64,000 nucleotides of DNA from Streptomyces sp. CB01580 (GCF_001905795.1 NZ_LIXJ01000025.1:1-64000), one strand, 5' to 3'. Numbered from the stretch's first letter, positions 1 to 10,034 are shown. Numbers and translations are program-made. The notes: generated from the letters alone by a model not told the origin.

Positions 1-171
1 GAGAGGTTGATCGCTCCCCTGCTCGCGATGCTCGGCCGCCCAGGACGTAGACGTACACGAGGAAGGCCGCCTCGGCCGCGATGCCGATGGCGATACGGGC
101 CCAGGTCGGCAGGCCGGAAGGGGTGACGAAGCCTTCGATGACACCCGAGACGAAAAGGATCAGGGGGTGCA
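1..171 (-). pseudogene. SpoIIM-like membrane protein, C-terminal fragment
   Basis: Reading leftwards from about 171, the minus strand encodes a hydrophobic stretch containing SGVIEGFVTPSGLPTWARI and then a second membrane helix ending in VLGGRAS. From memory this matches the C-terminal transmembrane part of actinobacterial stage II sporulation protein M (SpoIIM/DUF95). That family usually has about 330 residues and sits beside RDD and MoxR/DUF58 genes. Only about 55 residues are present. The N-terminal four fifths are missing because the sequence changes into a DUF4192 gene at about 171-175. The fragment runs off the left edge of the window, so its stop codon is not visible. It has no start of its own and is probably not expressed. 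Confidence 0.65.
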
Positions 172-1152
172 GTCAATTGACCAGGAGACCCACCCGGCGA
201 GCGTCAGCGGGGCGGCCGCGTGCTCCTCGTACGGTGTGACGCAGCGCCGTGCGAGTGCGCGCCAGAGCCGCAGCGCAAAACCGGCTTCGGGTCCCTCCAT
301 CCATTCCGCGGCCCGGTCGCGCGTTTCCCGGTCCTGCAGACCGAGGATCACCGCGGCAGCCTCGTCGTGCGTGATCAGCCGGTCGTCGTCGGTGTCCGAC
401 GCCGAGGGTGTCGACATCGGTGCCTCCTTGAGGCGCTTCATGAGCCGTCGGACGAGATCGAGGGTCCCCCGGGCCACGTCCCCGCGCCCCGCCTCGTCGA
501 GGATCTTCGGGATCAGCTCGGCACCCGCCGCGTCGAGCGCGCGCTGCTGTTCCATGACCACCGCCGAGGCGTCCAGCGGTGCGAGCCGCGCCTCCATCTC
601 CCGCAGCGTGCCGCGCACTTGAATGCCCGCGTACGCCGCGGCGGCCGCCATCACCGAGGTACCGGGCATCGACATCCGGCTTCCCTCGGCCGGGCAGCAG
701 CGCTCGTCGGGGCAGCAGTACGACCAGTAATGGCCGCCGGAAATGCAGAGTGCTTCGAGCACGGGCACGTCGAGCGCGCCGCAGGCCGTGCGCAGGTTCT
801 GGGCGAGGGGGCGCAGCCGCTCCATGACCTGGTTGCCGTTCTCGCCCTCAGCGGGGTCCTGGCAGAGGAAGACGACGATCGCGTCGGGCCGTCCGCCGCG
901 TCGCTCACTCCCCTTGATCAGGCATTCGGCGAGTTGCTCGGCGACGGACGGCCATTCGCGGGACGCCTGGGGAATGCCGAGCCGCAGTCGCCCGCCGAAG
1001 CGGCCGCGGCCGCCGTGCAGGGCGACCATGACCACGCTGTCGCTCGGGTGGAACCCCATCAGGTACGGGAGAGCGTCGGCGAGTTCGGCAGGGCCTCGCA
1101 GGGTGATCTGCTGCTCGTCGACCGGGCCGGTGGATTCGTGGTGCTGGTTCAT
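160..1152 (-). CDS. DUF4192 family protein, C-terminally truncated
   Basis: The start is the ATG at 1152 (MNQHHEST), because family homology begins just after it (QQITLRGPAELADALPYLMGFHP). The protein has 330 residues. It shows the usual DUF4192 features: an early L-x-G-x-P region, VVFLCQDPA, the Cys-rich SYCCPDERCCPAEG segment and a C-terminal LTLAGWVSWS. Intact Streptomyces relatives continue after this last motif with a helical region of about 80-120 residues. Here the next codons read IDCTP and stop, and the following DNA belongs to another gene (SpoIIM). The function of DUF4192 is unknown; it is soluble and widespread in actinobacteria. The truncation makes this copy suspect as a working gene. 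Confidence 0.8.
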   Translation of the reverse strand: MNQHHESTGPVDEQQITLRGPAELADALPYLMGFHPSDSVVMVALHGGRGRFGGRLRLGIPQASREWPSVAEQLAECLIKGSERRGGRPDAIVVFLCQDPAEGENGNQVMERLRPLAQNLRTACGALDVPVLEALCISGGHYWSYCCPDERCCPAEGSRMSMPGTSVMAAAAAYAGIQVRGTLREMEARLAPLDASAVVMEQQRALDAAGAELIPKILDEAGRGDVARGTLDLVRRLMKRLKEAPMSTPSASDTDDDRLITHDEAAAVILGLQDRETRDRAAEWMEGPEAGFALRLWRALARRCVTPYEEHAAAPLTLAGWVSWSIDCTP

Positions 1153-1604
1153 GGCTCGACCGTCCCGCGAACGGCCGATTCCCGCGACCCCTGTGGATAA
1201 CGTTATCCACAGGTGCCGGGGGCCACTCGCCGTTCGTCGGGCCGTCGGGTTGCATGGGGGGATGACCACACAGACCACGCGGAGCCGCGAGCCCGGGGCT
1301 TCGGCCGATCCCGTGCACGCCCGTCCGTTCGGGGAGACCTCCGGCCCCGCACGCGGCATAGCGGCGCGCCGGACCGTGCTGGTCGGCCGCCGCCGGAACT
1401 GACGCGCGACCAGTCGCGGCCCCTGTCCGGCCTTGTGTCCGTGCGCGGAGTTCGTCGCACGGACATGAAGGGCCCCGGCCGAAAAGGCATAGCCCTCCGA
1501 CGACCACGGCATTGGGCCGACGGTCAACACCTCGGCCGACCGGGATGCCCGGTGGAAGCGCGCGTGCCGGTCGGCGGACCGGTCCCCGCCGACTACGGGA
1601 GGAC
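1153..1604. other. Intergenic region without a recognised gene
   Basis: Between the DUF4192 start and the KAS III remnant there is no frame with recognisable homology. Apart from the DnaA-box palindrome at 1190-1213, a GGGAGGA Shine-Dalgarno-like sequence (1598-1604) precedes the small open frame at 1605. The sequence may contain eroded upstream parts of the KAS III gene, but none can be identified by eye. Confidence 0.5.
1190..1213. promoter_or_regulatory. Perfect palindrome formed by two inverted DnaA boxes
   Basis: A 24-bp perfect palindrome consists of TGTGGATAA (1192-1200) and TTATCCACA (1203-1211) separated by CG. TTATCCACA is the classical DnaA box; the usual Streptomyces form is TTGTCCACA. 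It lies 38 bp upstream of the DUF4192 start codon. It could be a DnaA titration or regulatory site, or an operator for another factor. The match is seen directly; the role is inferred. Confidence 0.55.
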
Positions 1605-1799
1605 ATGGGCGCCGATCCGGAGAAGTTCTTCCTGGACAACGTGCCGCGCTACAGCCACTCCTGCGCGTCGGACGTCTTCGTCAACTACATGACGCTGCGC
1701 GACGAGGACCGCCTCGTCGACGGCCGGAACTGCGTCCTGGTCTCCGTAGGTCTCGGCGCCACCTTCGGCGCCATGGTGATCTCCCACAGGAAGCGGTGA
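1605..1799 (+). pseudogene. KAS III-like ketoacyl-ACP synthase, C-terminal fragment
   Basis: A 64-residue frame starts at ATG 1605 after GGGAGGA. It contains SHSCASDVFVNYMTLRDE followed by VLVSVGLGATFGAMVIS, which is the C-terminal signature of KAS III (FabH-like) enzymes. A complete enzyme has about 320-340 residues, so only the last fifth remains and the catalytic Cys, His and Asn are absent. Its stop overlaps the GTG start of the ATP-grasp frame (GTGA at 1796-1799), the translational coupling expected in a biosynthetic operon. It is probably a remnant of an operon whose 5' part was deleted. The good Shine-Dalgarno could be chance or could still drive coupled translation. Confidence 0.6.
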
Positions 1800-3128
1800 G
1801 CCCGATGCCCGACCTAGCCTGCGCCGGGGACCTCGAGGAGGCGCTCACCGGCGACCGGAGCGCCCGGTTCGTATGGCTGTGCAACTTCGAGGTGGAAAGC
1901 AAGTGGGCGCGCTCCTGCGTCGGCATCCCGGCGGTACGGGACTCGGCCACCGTGCGGCGCATGGAGAAACTGGGCGTCCTCCTGGCCGGGCCCACCGACC
2001 ACCTCCTGCTCGACCGGCCGCTGGACGGGGACTACCGGAGCTACGCGGAAAGGACCGGCCCGGACGCTCCGGCCGAGCTGATCACCGATGTGCCGGCCGC
2101 CGGAGGCGGTACCAGCCGGGCGGTGCTCGACTCCCCCACCCTTCTGGAGCGGCTGCGCAGGCTCGCCGCTGCCGACGCGTACCTGATGCCGATGGGCAAT
2201 TCCGTCCAGGAGAAGCTGATCGGCAAGCTCACCGGACTGCGGTCCGCGGTGCCCGACGCCACCACGTACGAACGAGTGAACAGCAAGCTCTACAACCGGC
2301 GCGTGGCCGAGGAACTGGGTCTGCGGACGATGGCCGGCCACTGGTGCGAGACCGTACGGCAGCTGCTTCACGCGCTCGCCGCGGGACTGCGCGACGGCGG
2401 TCCGGTCATCGTCGAGGACGCCTATGGCGTCTCCGGCAAAGGTCTGGTGGTCCTCGACAGCCGGAAGAAGGGCGACCGCCTGCTGCTCGTGATCGACAGG
2501 AGGGCGGCGACCAGCGGCGAACAGGCACTGCACGCCGTCGTCGAGGCCTTTCTCCCCAAACGCTTCGATCTCAACGACCAGTTCACCATCGGCCGCGACG
2601 GGCGGGTCCGGCTGGACTTCATCAAGGCGCTGACCTCCGGCGGAGTGCACCTCGGGCACGTCATGCCCGCGAATCTCACCCCGGCCCAGCGGGAGGAGCC
2701 GGCCGAGGCCGCCCGGCAGCCGGGTGCGCGCCTGTACACGGACGAGTTCTTCGGCACCGTCGGCGTGGACGCCCTGTTGGGGAGCGACGACCTGGTCTAC
2801 CCGGTACTGGAGATCAACGCCCGTCTGAACATGTCGAGTTACCAGGGCCGGGTCACCGAACGCTTCGGGCGTCCGGAGGACGCCGCGCTGGCCAAGCACT
2901 ACCCGCTGCGGCTGTCTCGGCCGACGTTCTTCGACGAGGTGACGGACGCGCTGGGCCCGCCGGCCGAGCCGCCCCTCGGCCGCGACGGACTCGTCGTCAC
3001 CTGCTTCGGAACGGTCAACACGCGGGCCGGGCGCGCACCGGACGGCCCCGTCGAACCCTTCGAAAGCCGGCTCTACACCCTGCTCTTCACCGCCGACCGT
3101 GCGGGGCTGGGCGCGTTGGACGAGCGAG
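1796..3128 (+). pseudogene. ATP-grasp amino acid-carrier protein ligase (BtrJ-like), 3' end lost
   Basis: The frame starts at GTG 1796 (or ATG 1805). The part up to about residue 444 looks like an ATP-grasp ligase: VIVEDAYGVSGKGLVVL (central nucleotide-binding loop) and YPVLEINARLNMSSYQGRV (Glu-x-Asn metal ligands). Next to a PLP decarboxylase and an acyl carrier protein it most resembles BtrJ of butirosin biosynthesis, which loads glutamate onto the carrier BtrI. At about 3125 the sequence switches to decarboxylase in another frame, so the last residues and stop codon are lost. The ligase frame then runs through about 300 out-of-frame residues to 4045. The core motifs survive, so the fold might still form. 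Substrate specificity cannot be read from the sequence. Confidence 0.6.
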
Positions 3129-4076
3129 GCGAATCCCGACATCAGCGTCAGCGTGTATCTCGCCTCGCTCGGCTCGGGCGCCGAGATCTCCTCATTGGTC
3201 GAGCTGATGACGGTGCAGTGAACGGGCATCCCGCCCGAGAACATCATCTTCCTCGGACCGGGCAAGACCCAGGGCGAGTTGGAGTCATGCATCGCCTCCG
3301 GCATCCACGCAGTCGTGTGCGAGTCCCCCGACGAGGTGGCGCGGCTGGAGGAGATCGCGGGGCGCGAGGAGGTCCCGGTGCTGCCGCGTATCAACCCCGA
3401 CTTCCACACCAAGGAATCCGCGCCGGCCGTGGGCGGCGGGCCGCGCCGGTTCGGCATCGACGCGGACGTGCTGCGGCGATCCCGCGAGCTGGTCATCGGC
3501 CTGCGACGGGTACGGGTGCACGGCTTCCATGTGTACATGGGAACGCGCTTCCTGAACGCCGACGACCTCGTGCACAACACCCGCGAGATCCTCGCGCCGG
3601 CCGACGAGTCGGCGGAGCGGCTCGGCATCGAGCTGCGGACCGTGGACTTCGGCGTCTCCTACTGCGAGGACGAGAAGGATCTCGACCCGGAGGCGGCGGT
3701 CGCGGGCATCAACGACGTCGTCGCGCCCTTCGCGAAGGCGCACCCCGGCTGCTTGCTGATCAACGAGCTCGGGCGCTGTCTCGCGGCGACGTGCGGTGCG
3801 TATGTCGTGCGGGCGCTGTACGTCGAGGAGTCCATGGGCGAGCAGTTCGTCATCGCCGACGGCGGCACCGACCACCACATCGCGGCGGTCGGCATCGGCG
3901 GCTTCGTCAAGCGGAACTTCCCGATTCGCTCGCTGACCCGCTACGACGACGAGGGCGCGCACCCCTGCACCGTCGCCGGGCCGCTGTGCACCCCCGACGA
4001 CGTCATCGGCAAGAAGGTGCAGCTGCCGCGGGTCGAGGCCGGTGACCTGCTCGGTGTCGAGCGCTCCGGCGCGTAC
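3126..4076 (+). pseudogene. Type III PLP-dependent decarboxylase (BtrK-like), degenerate
   Basis: Homology to group III (alanine-racemase fold) amino-acid decarboxylases begins abruptly at ANPDISVSVYLASLGSGAE and continues through GPGKTQGELE, GFHVYMGTRF and GPLCTPDDVIGKK. The N-terminal region is gone. The codon where the catalytic lysine is expected (Lys-Ala-Asn-Pro) is GAG (Glu) at 3126-3128. A TGA lies in frame at 3219-3221. The glycine-rich phosphate loop, expected near DFG around 3650-3665, is deleted in frame (DFGVSYCEDEKD). The C terminus stops after ERSGAY and runs into a carrier protein. The frame from 3222 to 4295 is otherwise open. By analogy with BtrK the ancestor would have decarboxylated a carrier-bound amino acid; this copy cannot bind PLP normally. 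Confidence 0.7.
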
Positions 4077-4295
4077 GAGGCGGCGCTGAGCGAGGTCCTG
4101 GAGCGCACCGTCACCGGTCTCACCGAGGACGTACACCTCTTTGAGGACCTGCACCTCGACTCCACCTCGATCCTGGAGATCCTGATGACGCTGGAGGACG
4201 CCGTCGATCCCGAGGAGCTGGACGTGGACGACTTCAAGTCGGTCGGCACACTCACCGGCTACGTCCTGTCGCAACAGGCCACCAGCGGAGTGTGA
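4077..4295 (+). pseudogene. Acyl carrier protein fused to the decarboxylase remnant
   Basis: After the decarboxylase remnant the same frame encodes about 72 residues typical of an acyl or peptidyl carrier protein: LSEVLERTVTGL, then FEDLHLDSTSILEILMTLED, then VDDFKSVGTLTGYV. The serine of the LDST motif is in the position of the 4'-phosphopantetheine attachment site. There is no start codon or Shine-Dalgarno in front of it, because the boundary between the two genes has been deleted. A separate carrier protein (BtrI-like) would be the partner of the ATP-grasp ligase and the decarboxylase. The carrier domain itself looks intact and could in principle be made from an internal start. Confidence 0.65.
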
Positions 4296-4304
4296 GGCGC
4301 ACCG

Positions 4305-4657
4305 ATGCCTGCTCTCCGTGCCGTTCACGGGTTGGTGGCGCCGCCCCGCAAGCCCTACGACGAGGATCCGTCGGCACTCTCCCAACTACCGGGACCTGGT
4401 CGAGCCGTTCGGCCTGGAGGTGGACGAGGCACTGTTGCGTGACGAGCCCCATGTCAGCCATTGCGACCTCGTCGACCGGCTGGTGGAGGCCGACGGGGGC
4501 CGCGGCAGTGAGCCCGACCTGGTGATCGTGGCCCAGGCGCTGCCGGACGTCACCCCGTTCACCGCGATCACGCCCTACCTGGACAAGCGGCTGGGCGGAA
4601 CCGTCCCTGGACTTCGGGATACACCAGCAGGGTCTGGCCGCGCCGTTCACCGCGCCG
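4305..4657 (+). pseudogene. KAS III-like synthase, N-terminal fragment with two frameshifts
   Basis: Starting at ATG 4305, ten bases after the carrier-protein stop, the sequence encodes MPALRAVHGLVAPPRKPYDE. It continues in a second frame as NYRDLVEPFGLEVDEALL and PDLVIVAQALPDVTPFTAI (about 4384-4605), then in a third as DFGIHQQGLAAPFTA (4610-4654). Together these read like the first 110 or so residues of a KAS III-type condensing enzyme with shifts near 4380 and 4607. The remaining two thirds, including the active site, are missing. The left end of the cassette carries the C-terminal piece of a KAS III. The two pieces could be halves of one gene or remnants of two paralogues. Confidence 0.55.
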
Positions 4658-4908
4658 GCTGGAACTCCACCAGGCCGACATGAGCAGCCTGCTGGTCCGA
4701 CGGGCACGCGGGCCGACTGCCGGAGCGGCAACATCAACGCGGGCGGGTGCCGGCCCGGGGCTCAGCCGTACATGTGGGCCGCACGGGCCCGACCGCGTCG
4801 ACGTGAGTGGGCCTGTCGGCCGGGCGTCCCGGGGCCCGACGTCCCGGGCGGCATCGCCCGCGCGGGACGCCGGGGACCGCCGCGCGTCCCCGCCGTTCCC
4901 GGGGAGGC
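4658..4908. other. Degraded tail of the cassette
   Basis: Between the KAS III remnant and the recQ stop codon I see no frame with recognisable homology. It is GC-rich sequence that probably represents eroded KAS III DNA. Confidence 0.4.
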
Positions 4909-7068
<2,160 letters not shown>

Positions 7069-7473
7069 GCCCCCATGCAACCCGATGGCGGGCACGGACA
7101 GCCAGTTCACGCGGCGTGACGAGCGACTCATGCACGGCCCGCGGGTCGCGTACCGCTCTCGGACGGCCGGACCCGGGTGCTCGGCGAGGAGCCGCCCCGA
7201 ATCGCCGACGCCGACCCGATCGGAACGTTTCCGCTGGTCCCCGCCGTTCGAGCGCGACCGGGGGCGTCGTCCGGGTACGGCACGGGCGGGATATCAGGGT
7301 CATATCCCCGCATTCCCGTCGGTCGCGCCGATTGCTCGTTGCCGCCGGTCGAAAGGCCAGGAAGAATTGAACCCGCTCCCCGCACGGGCGTTCGCCATCC
7401 CGGAACTGCTGTGCCCCGGTGCGCCCTCACTCGTCCCTGCCCGCCATGTGGGCGCGTATGCGAAGGGAGGATC
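7069..7473. other. Divergent intergenic region recQ / hypothetical gene
   Basis: No gene is seen here. The region should hold both divergent promoters. The only clear structure is an inverted repeat at 7288-7308 and, at the right end, an AAGGGAGG Shine-Dalgarno (7463-7470) for the gene at 7474. Confidence 0.5.
7288..7308. promoter_or_regulatory. Inverted repeat, candidate operator
   Basis: GGGATAT (7288-7294) and ATATCCC (7302-7308) form perfect 7-bp arms around a 7-bp spacer. The AT-containing arms stand out in very GC-rich DNA. It lies 220 bp upstream of recQ and 166 bp upstream of the gene at 7474. The binding factor is unknown. Confidence 0.35.
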
Positions 7474-8112
7474 GTGACCTTCGAATTCGCCCCGTCCGAG
7501 GCCGCTTCGATACCGGCGCCGTCCGCGGCCGCCGATTCCACCAACCGCCTTGCCAGGATGCTCGAACCGGCCGAGTGGGCCGAGGCGGGCATCCCGTTGC
7601 TGCGCAGCCCCCGCGAGGTCGTCGGCGGTCTGCACGCCCGGCACCGGCCCGCTCCGGGAACCGCTGTCGTCGCGGTCCTGGACCATGAGGAACGCCTCGT
7701 GGCCAGCGCCTCGTTCGCCCGCCGTGCCACGGCCACGGACGGCTGGGAGTTCCGCAACGCGCTGCTGGCGCATCTGCGCCGGGTCGTTCCGCACGATCTG
7801 CGCCGCCGCACCCCCGTCCGCACGGCCGTACTGCTCTACTGCCGTGAGGGCGACGAGCGTTGGACGGAGGAGGACGGGGCCTGGATGTGGGGGCTGCGGG
7901 ACGCCTGCACCCTGCATGGTCTGCGGTGCGGCGCGTACATCACCCTGACCCGCGGTGGCTGGCAGGTGCTCGGCGAGGGGCGCGGCGGCCGTCGGCCCAG
8001 CGCCACGTCGCGACCGTCGCCCCTCTCGGGAACGACGCTCGATGCCGCCCCTCAGCCGATGCGTGCCGGAGGCGGGGCATCCCGGGCGCTGCGTCACACC
8101 GCGGCGCGCTGA
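7474..8112 (+). CDS. Hypothetical protein, Streptomyces-type
   Basis: GTG 7474 is chosen because it follows a near-perfect Shine-Dalgarno (AAGGGAGG at 7463-7470). The product has 212 residues. The first 150 form a compact alpha/beta-looking region (GTAVVAVLDHEERLVASASF, VRTAVLLYCREGDERW, LHGLRCGAYITLTRGGWQVL). The last 50 are a disordered, Arg- and Ser-rich tail. No signal peptide, membrane segment or known catalytic motif is visible. I recognise it only as a conserved Streptomyces protein found near recQ and rnhB. It converges with the gene at 8269. Confidence 0.7.
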   Translation: MTFEFAPSEAASIPAPSAAADSTNRLARMLEPAEWAEAGIPLLRSPREVVGGLHARHRPAPGTAVVAVLDHEERLVASASFARRATATDGWEFRNALLAHLRRVVPHDLRRRTPVRTAVLLYCREGDERWTEEDGAWMWGLRDACTLHGLRCGAYITLTRGGWQVLGEGRGGRRPSATSRPSPLSGTTLDAAPQPMRAGGGASRALRHTAAR

Positions 8113-8223
8113 CCGGCGGTCGCGGACCCGGCCACCCCCTCGGGCGACCGGGCCACCACGTTCACGACGACGGACGACACCAGTGGCGTCGCACCACGAC
8201 CGGGTGCACGACATCCGCACCAC

Positions 8224-8241
8224 GACGGCGTACGCGCCGTC
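8224..8241. terminator. Hairpin between convergent genes
   Basis: GACGGCG, loop TACG, CGCCGTC: a 7-bp perfect stem between convergent genes. There is no U tract, as is common in Streptomyces. A near-copy (GCGTACGCGCCGTCGC) follows about 25 bases later. Confidence 0.4.
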
Positions 8242-8268
8242 GCGTCACGACCGCGTACGCGCCGTCGC

Positions 8269-8889
8269 TCAGACCCCTGCGCCGAGCACCGCGTCGACCC
8301 GTCGCGGGTCCCCGCACACGATCAGCAGGGCACCCGCTCGTGCGCGGGCACCGGACAGCACGTCGGCGATGTCGTCACCACCGGCGTCGTTGACGGCGAC
8401 GACCACCACGGGACGGGGCTTCAGCCGCCCGGCGGCATCGGCACGGGCGAAGAAGACGTCCTCGCCGGTGTCGTGCTGGGCCCAGTAGGCGGCCTCGCCG
8501 AAGGAGAGTTCGTGCGCGGCCCACGGGTGCTGCTCACCCGTGGTGACCACCAGGATGTCGCCCGGTGCGCGTCCGGAGTCGAGCAGCAGGTCCACCGCCT
8601 CGTCGGCGGCGTCGACCGCGGCGGCGGCCGCGGCGGGGATCAGCTGGATCTGCGGTGCGGAACGATTCTCCGGATGGGCCGTCTGCGACGCTCCGGAGGC
8701 GGGGTGCGGGCGCGGCGCCGGCGGCGCGGGCCTCGCGGGGCCGGGGCCCGGGCGACCGGGACGCGGCGTGGCCGCTGAACGCGGACCGGGTACGGGACGG
8801 GGGGTCGACGCGGCGCGGCCTGAGGCCGGAGTGGCGCGGGGACCCTGGGCGCTCTCGTGAATCTGAGGCTCCTCGGGGATGAGAGGCAT
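8269..8889 (-). CDS. Proline-rich protein with helicase C-terminus-like domain
   Basis: ATG 8889 gives 206 residues. Residues 1-80 are a disordered Pro/Ala/Arg linker. From about residue 80 a globular domain contains PGDILVVTTGEQHPWAAHEL, DVFFARADAAGRLKPRPVVV and ARAGALLIVCGDPRRV. The pattern (hydrophobic strand, KxRPVVVVAV, RARxxLLIVCGDP) resembles the last strands of UvrD/UvrD-like helicase C-terminal domains, but no Walker A or DEAD-type motif is present. It cannot be a complete helicase. It might be an accessory or scaffold protein, or the relic of a larger one. It lies 60 bp upstream of rnhB on the same strand order (rnhB stop at 8950). Confidence 0.65.
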   Translation of the reverse strand: MPLIPEEPQIHESAQGPRATPASGRAASTPRPVPGPRSAATPRPGRPGPGPARPAPPAPRPHPASGASQTAHPENRSAPQIQLIPAAAAAAVDAADEAVDLLLDSGRAPGDILVVTTGEQHPWAAHELSFGEAAYWAQHDTGEDVFFARADAAGRLKPRPVVVVAVNDAGGDDIADVLSGARARAGALLIVCGDPRRVDAVLGAGV

Positions 8890-8949
8890 GGGTGGTTGTC
8901 TATCAAACGCCGATATGTGGGACGTCGGCGGGTGGGTGTTCGTGCGCGG

Positions 8950-9660
8950 TCAGAAGTCGAAGCCGAGCTGGCCCCCGCTTTCCAGTGCGGCCGCCTCGGC
9001 GGAGAAACGGACCTTCTTGAGGTGCTGCCACCTGGGCAGCGCGTCGAGGTAGGACCACGAGAGGCGGTGGTGGGGCGTGGGACCCCACTCCTCCAGAGCG
9101 GCCCTGTGCACGGGCGACGGATAACCGGCGTTGGCACCGAAGTCGAACGCGGCGTACTCGCCGGAATCCGCGCCCAGTTCAGCCATCATCGCGTCCCGTC
9201 GGACCTTCGCGATCACCGAGGCCGCCGCGACGGCGACGCAGGACTGGTCGCCCTTGATCACCGTACGGACCTTCCAGGGCTGTCCCAGGTAGTCGTGCTT
9301 GCCGTCGAGTATCACCGCGTCGGGACGCACCGGCAGGCCCTCCAGAGCGCGTACGGCGGCGAGGCGCAGTGCCGCCGTCATCCCCAGGTCGTCGATCTCC
9401 TGCGGGGAGGCGTCCCCCACGGCGAACGCGGTGACCCACCGTTCCAGCTGCGGGGCCAGTTCCGCGCGGCGTCTGGGGGTGATCAGCTTGGAGTCGGTCA
9501 GTCCGGCGGGAGGTCTGCGAAGGCCGGTGACGGCCGCACACACGGTGACCGGCCCCGCCCACGCTCCGCGTCCGACCTCGTCGACACCGGCGACGATCCT
9601 GGCGCCGGTGGTGGCGCGCAACGAGCGCTCGACAGTGTGCGTGGGTGGTTCGTACGGCAT
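8950..9660 (-). CDS. rnhB: Ribonuclease HII
   Basis: ATG 9660 gives 236 residues, the usual family length. The N-terminal GVDEVGRGAWAGPVTVCAAV carries the Asp-Glu of the active site; a further acidic residue lies in DAVILDGKHDYL, and KGDQSCVAVAAASVIAKVRRD is the conserved helix region. The enzyme cleaves the RNA strand of RNA-DNA hybrids and single ribonucleotides embedded in DNA. The gene is followed on the same strand by the Pro-rich gene at 8269, so the two may be co-transcribed. Nothing unusual is seen in its active site. Confidence 0.95.
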   Translation of the reverse strand: MPYEPPTHTVERSLRATTGARIVAGVDEVGRGAWAGPVTVCAAVTGLRRPPAGLTDSKLITPRRRAELAPQLERWVTAFAVGDASPQEIDDLGMTAALRLAAVRALEGLPVRPDAVILDGKHDYLGQPWKVRTVIKGDQSCVAVAAASVIAKVRRDAMMAELGADSGEYAAFDFGANAGYPSPVHRAALEEWGPTPHHRLSWSYLDALPRWQHLKKVRFSAEAAALESGGQLGFDF

Positions 9661-10034
9661 GGCGCCTGTCAGCGTACGCCGACGGGAACGCGGGCAACAC
9701 CCCGGGGGCGCCTGACGACCGCGCCGGACGCGGGCCGCGTCGGAGGGACGGACTGCCGCCCGGCCGTGGATCCTCGTGCCGGTTTGCTGCGGTACACGGA
9801 TCAGTGGGCCGGGCACGGCCGGTGTGGTCCGCGAGCGGTCGCGGCGACGTCGGGAGAATCCCGCGACGGATCACCACGCGAAGCGCTCGTGGGGGCCCGC
9901 GTCACATTCGTGAAGCCCGTAACACGGTACGCGGCGGTACGGCGACGGGCAGCGCCCCGGCGCGCCAGTGACCGGCGCAACAGGGAAGGCCGACACACCG
10001 CCGCGGGTGCGGACCGCACTCGCGGCGGCTCGGG
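9661..10034. other. Intergenic region, no gene recognised
   Basis: This region lies upstream of rnhB and downstream of the DUF4173 gene. It should hold the rnhB promoter, but no convincing -35/-10 pair, operator or terminator was found by eye. Confidence 0.4.

Noticed and set aside
3222..4045. The 749-residue plus-strand frame from 1796 to 4045 as a single intact two-domain protein
   Set aside because: After about residue 444 the frame has no homology; the real decarboxylase and carrier sequences lie in another frame, so the C-terminal 300 residues are an out-of-frame artefact.
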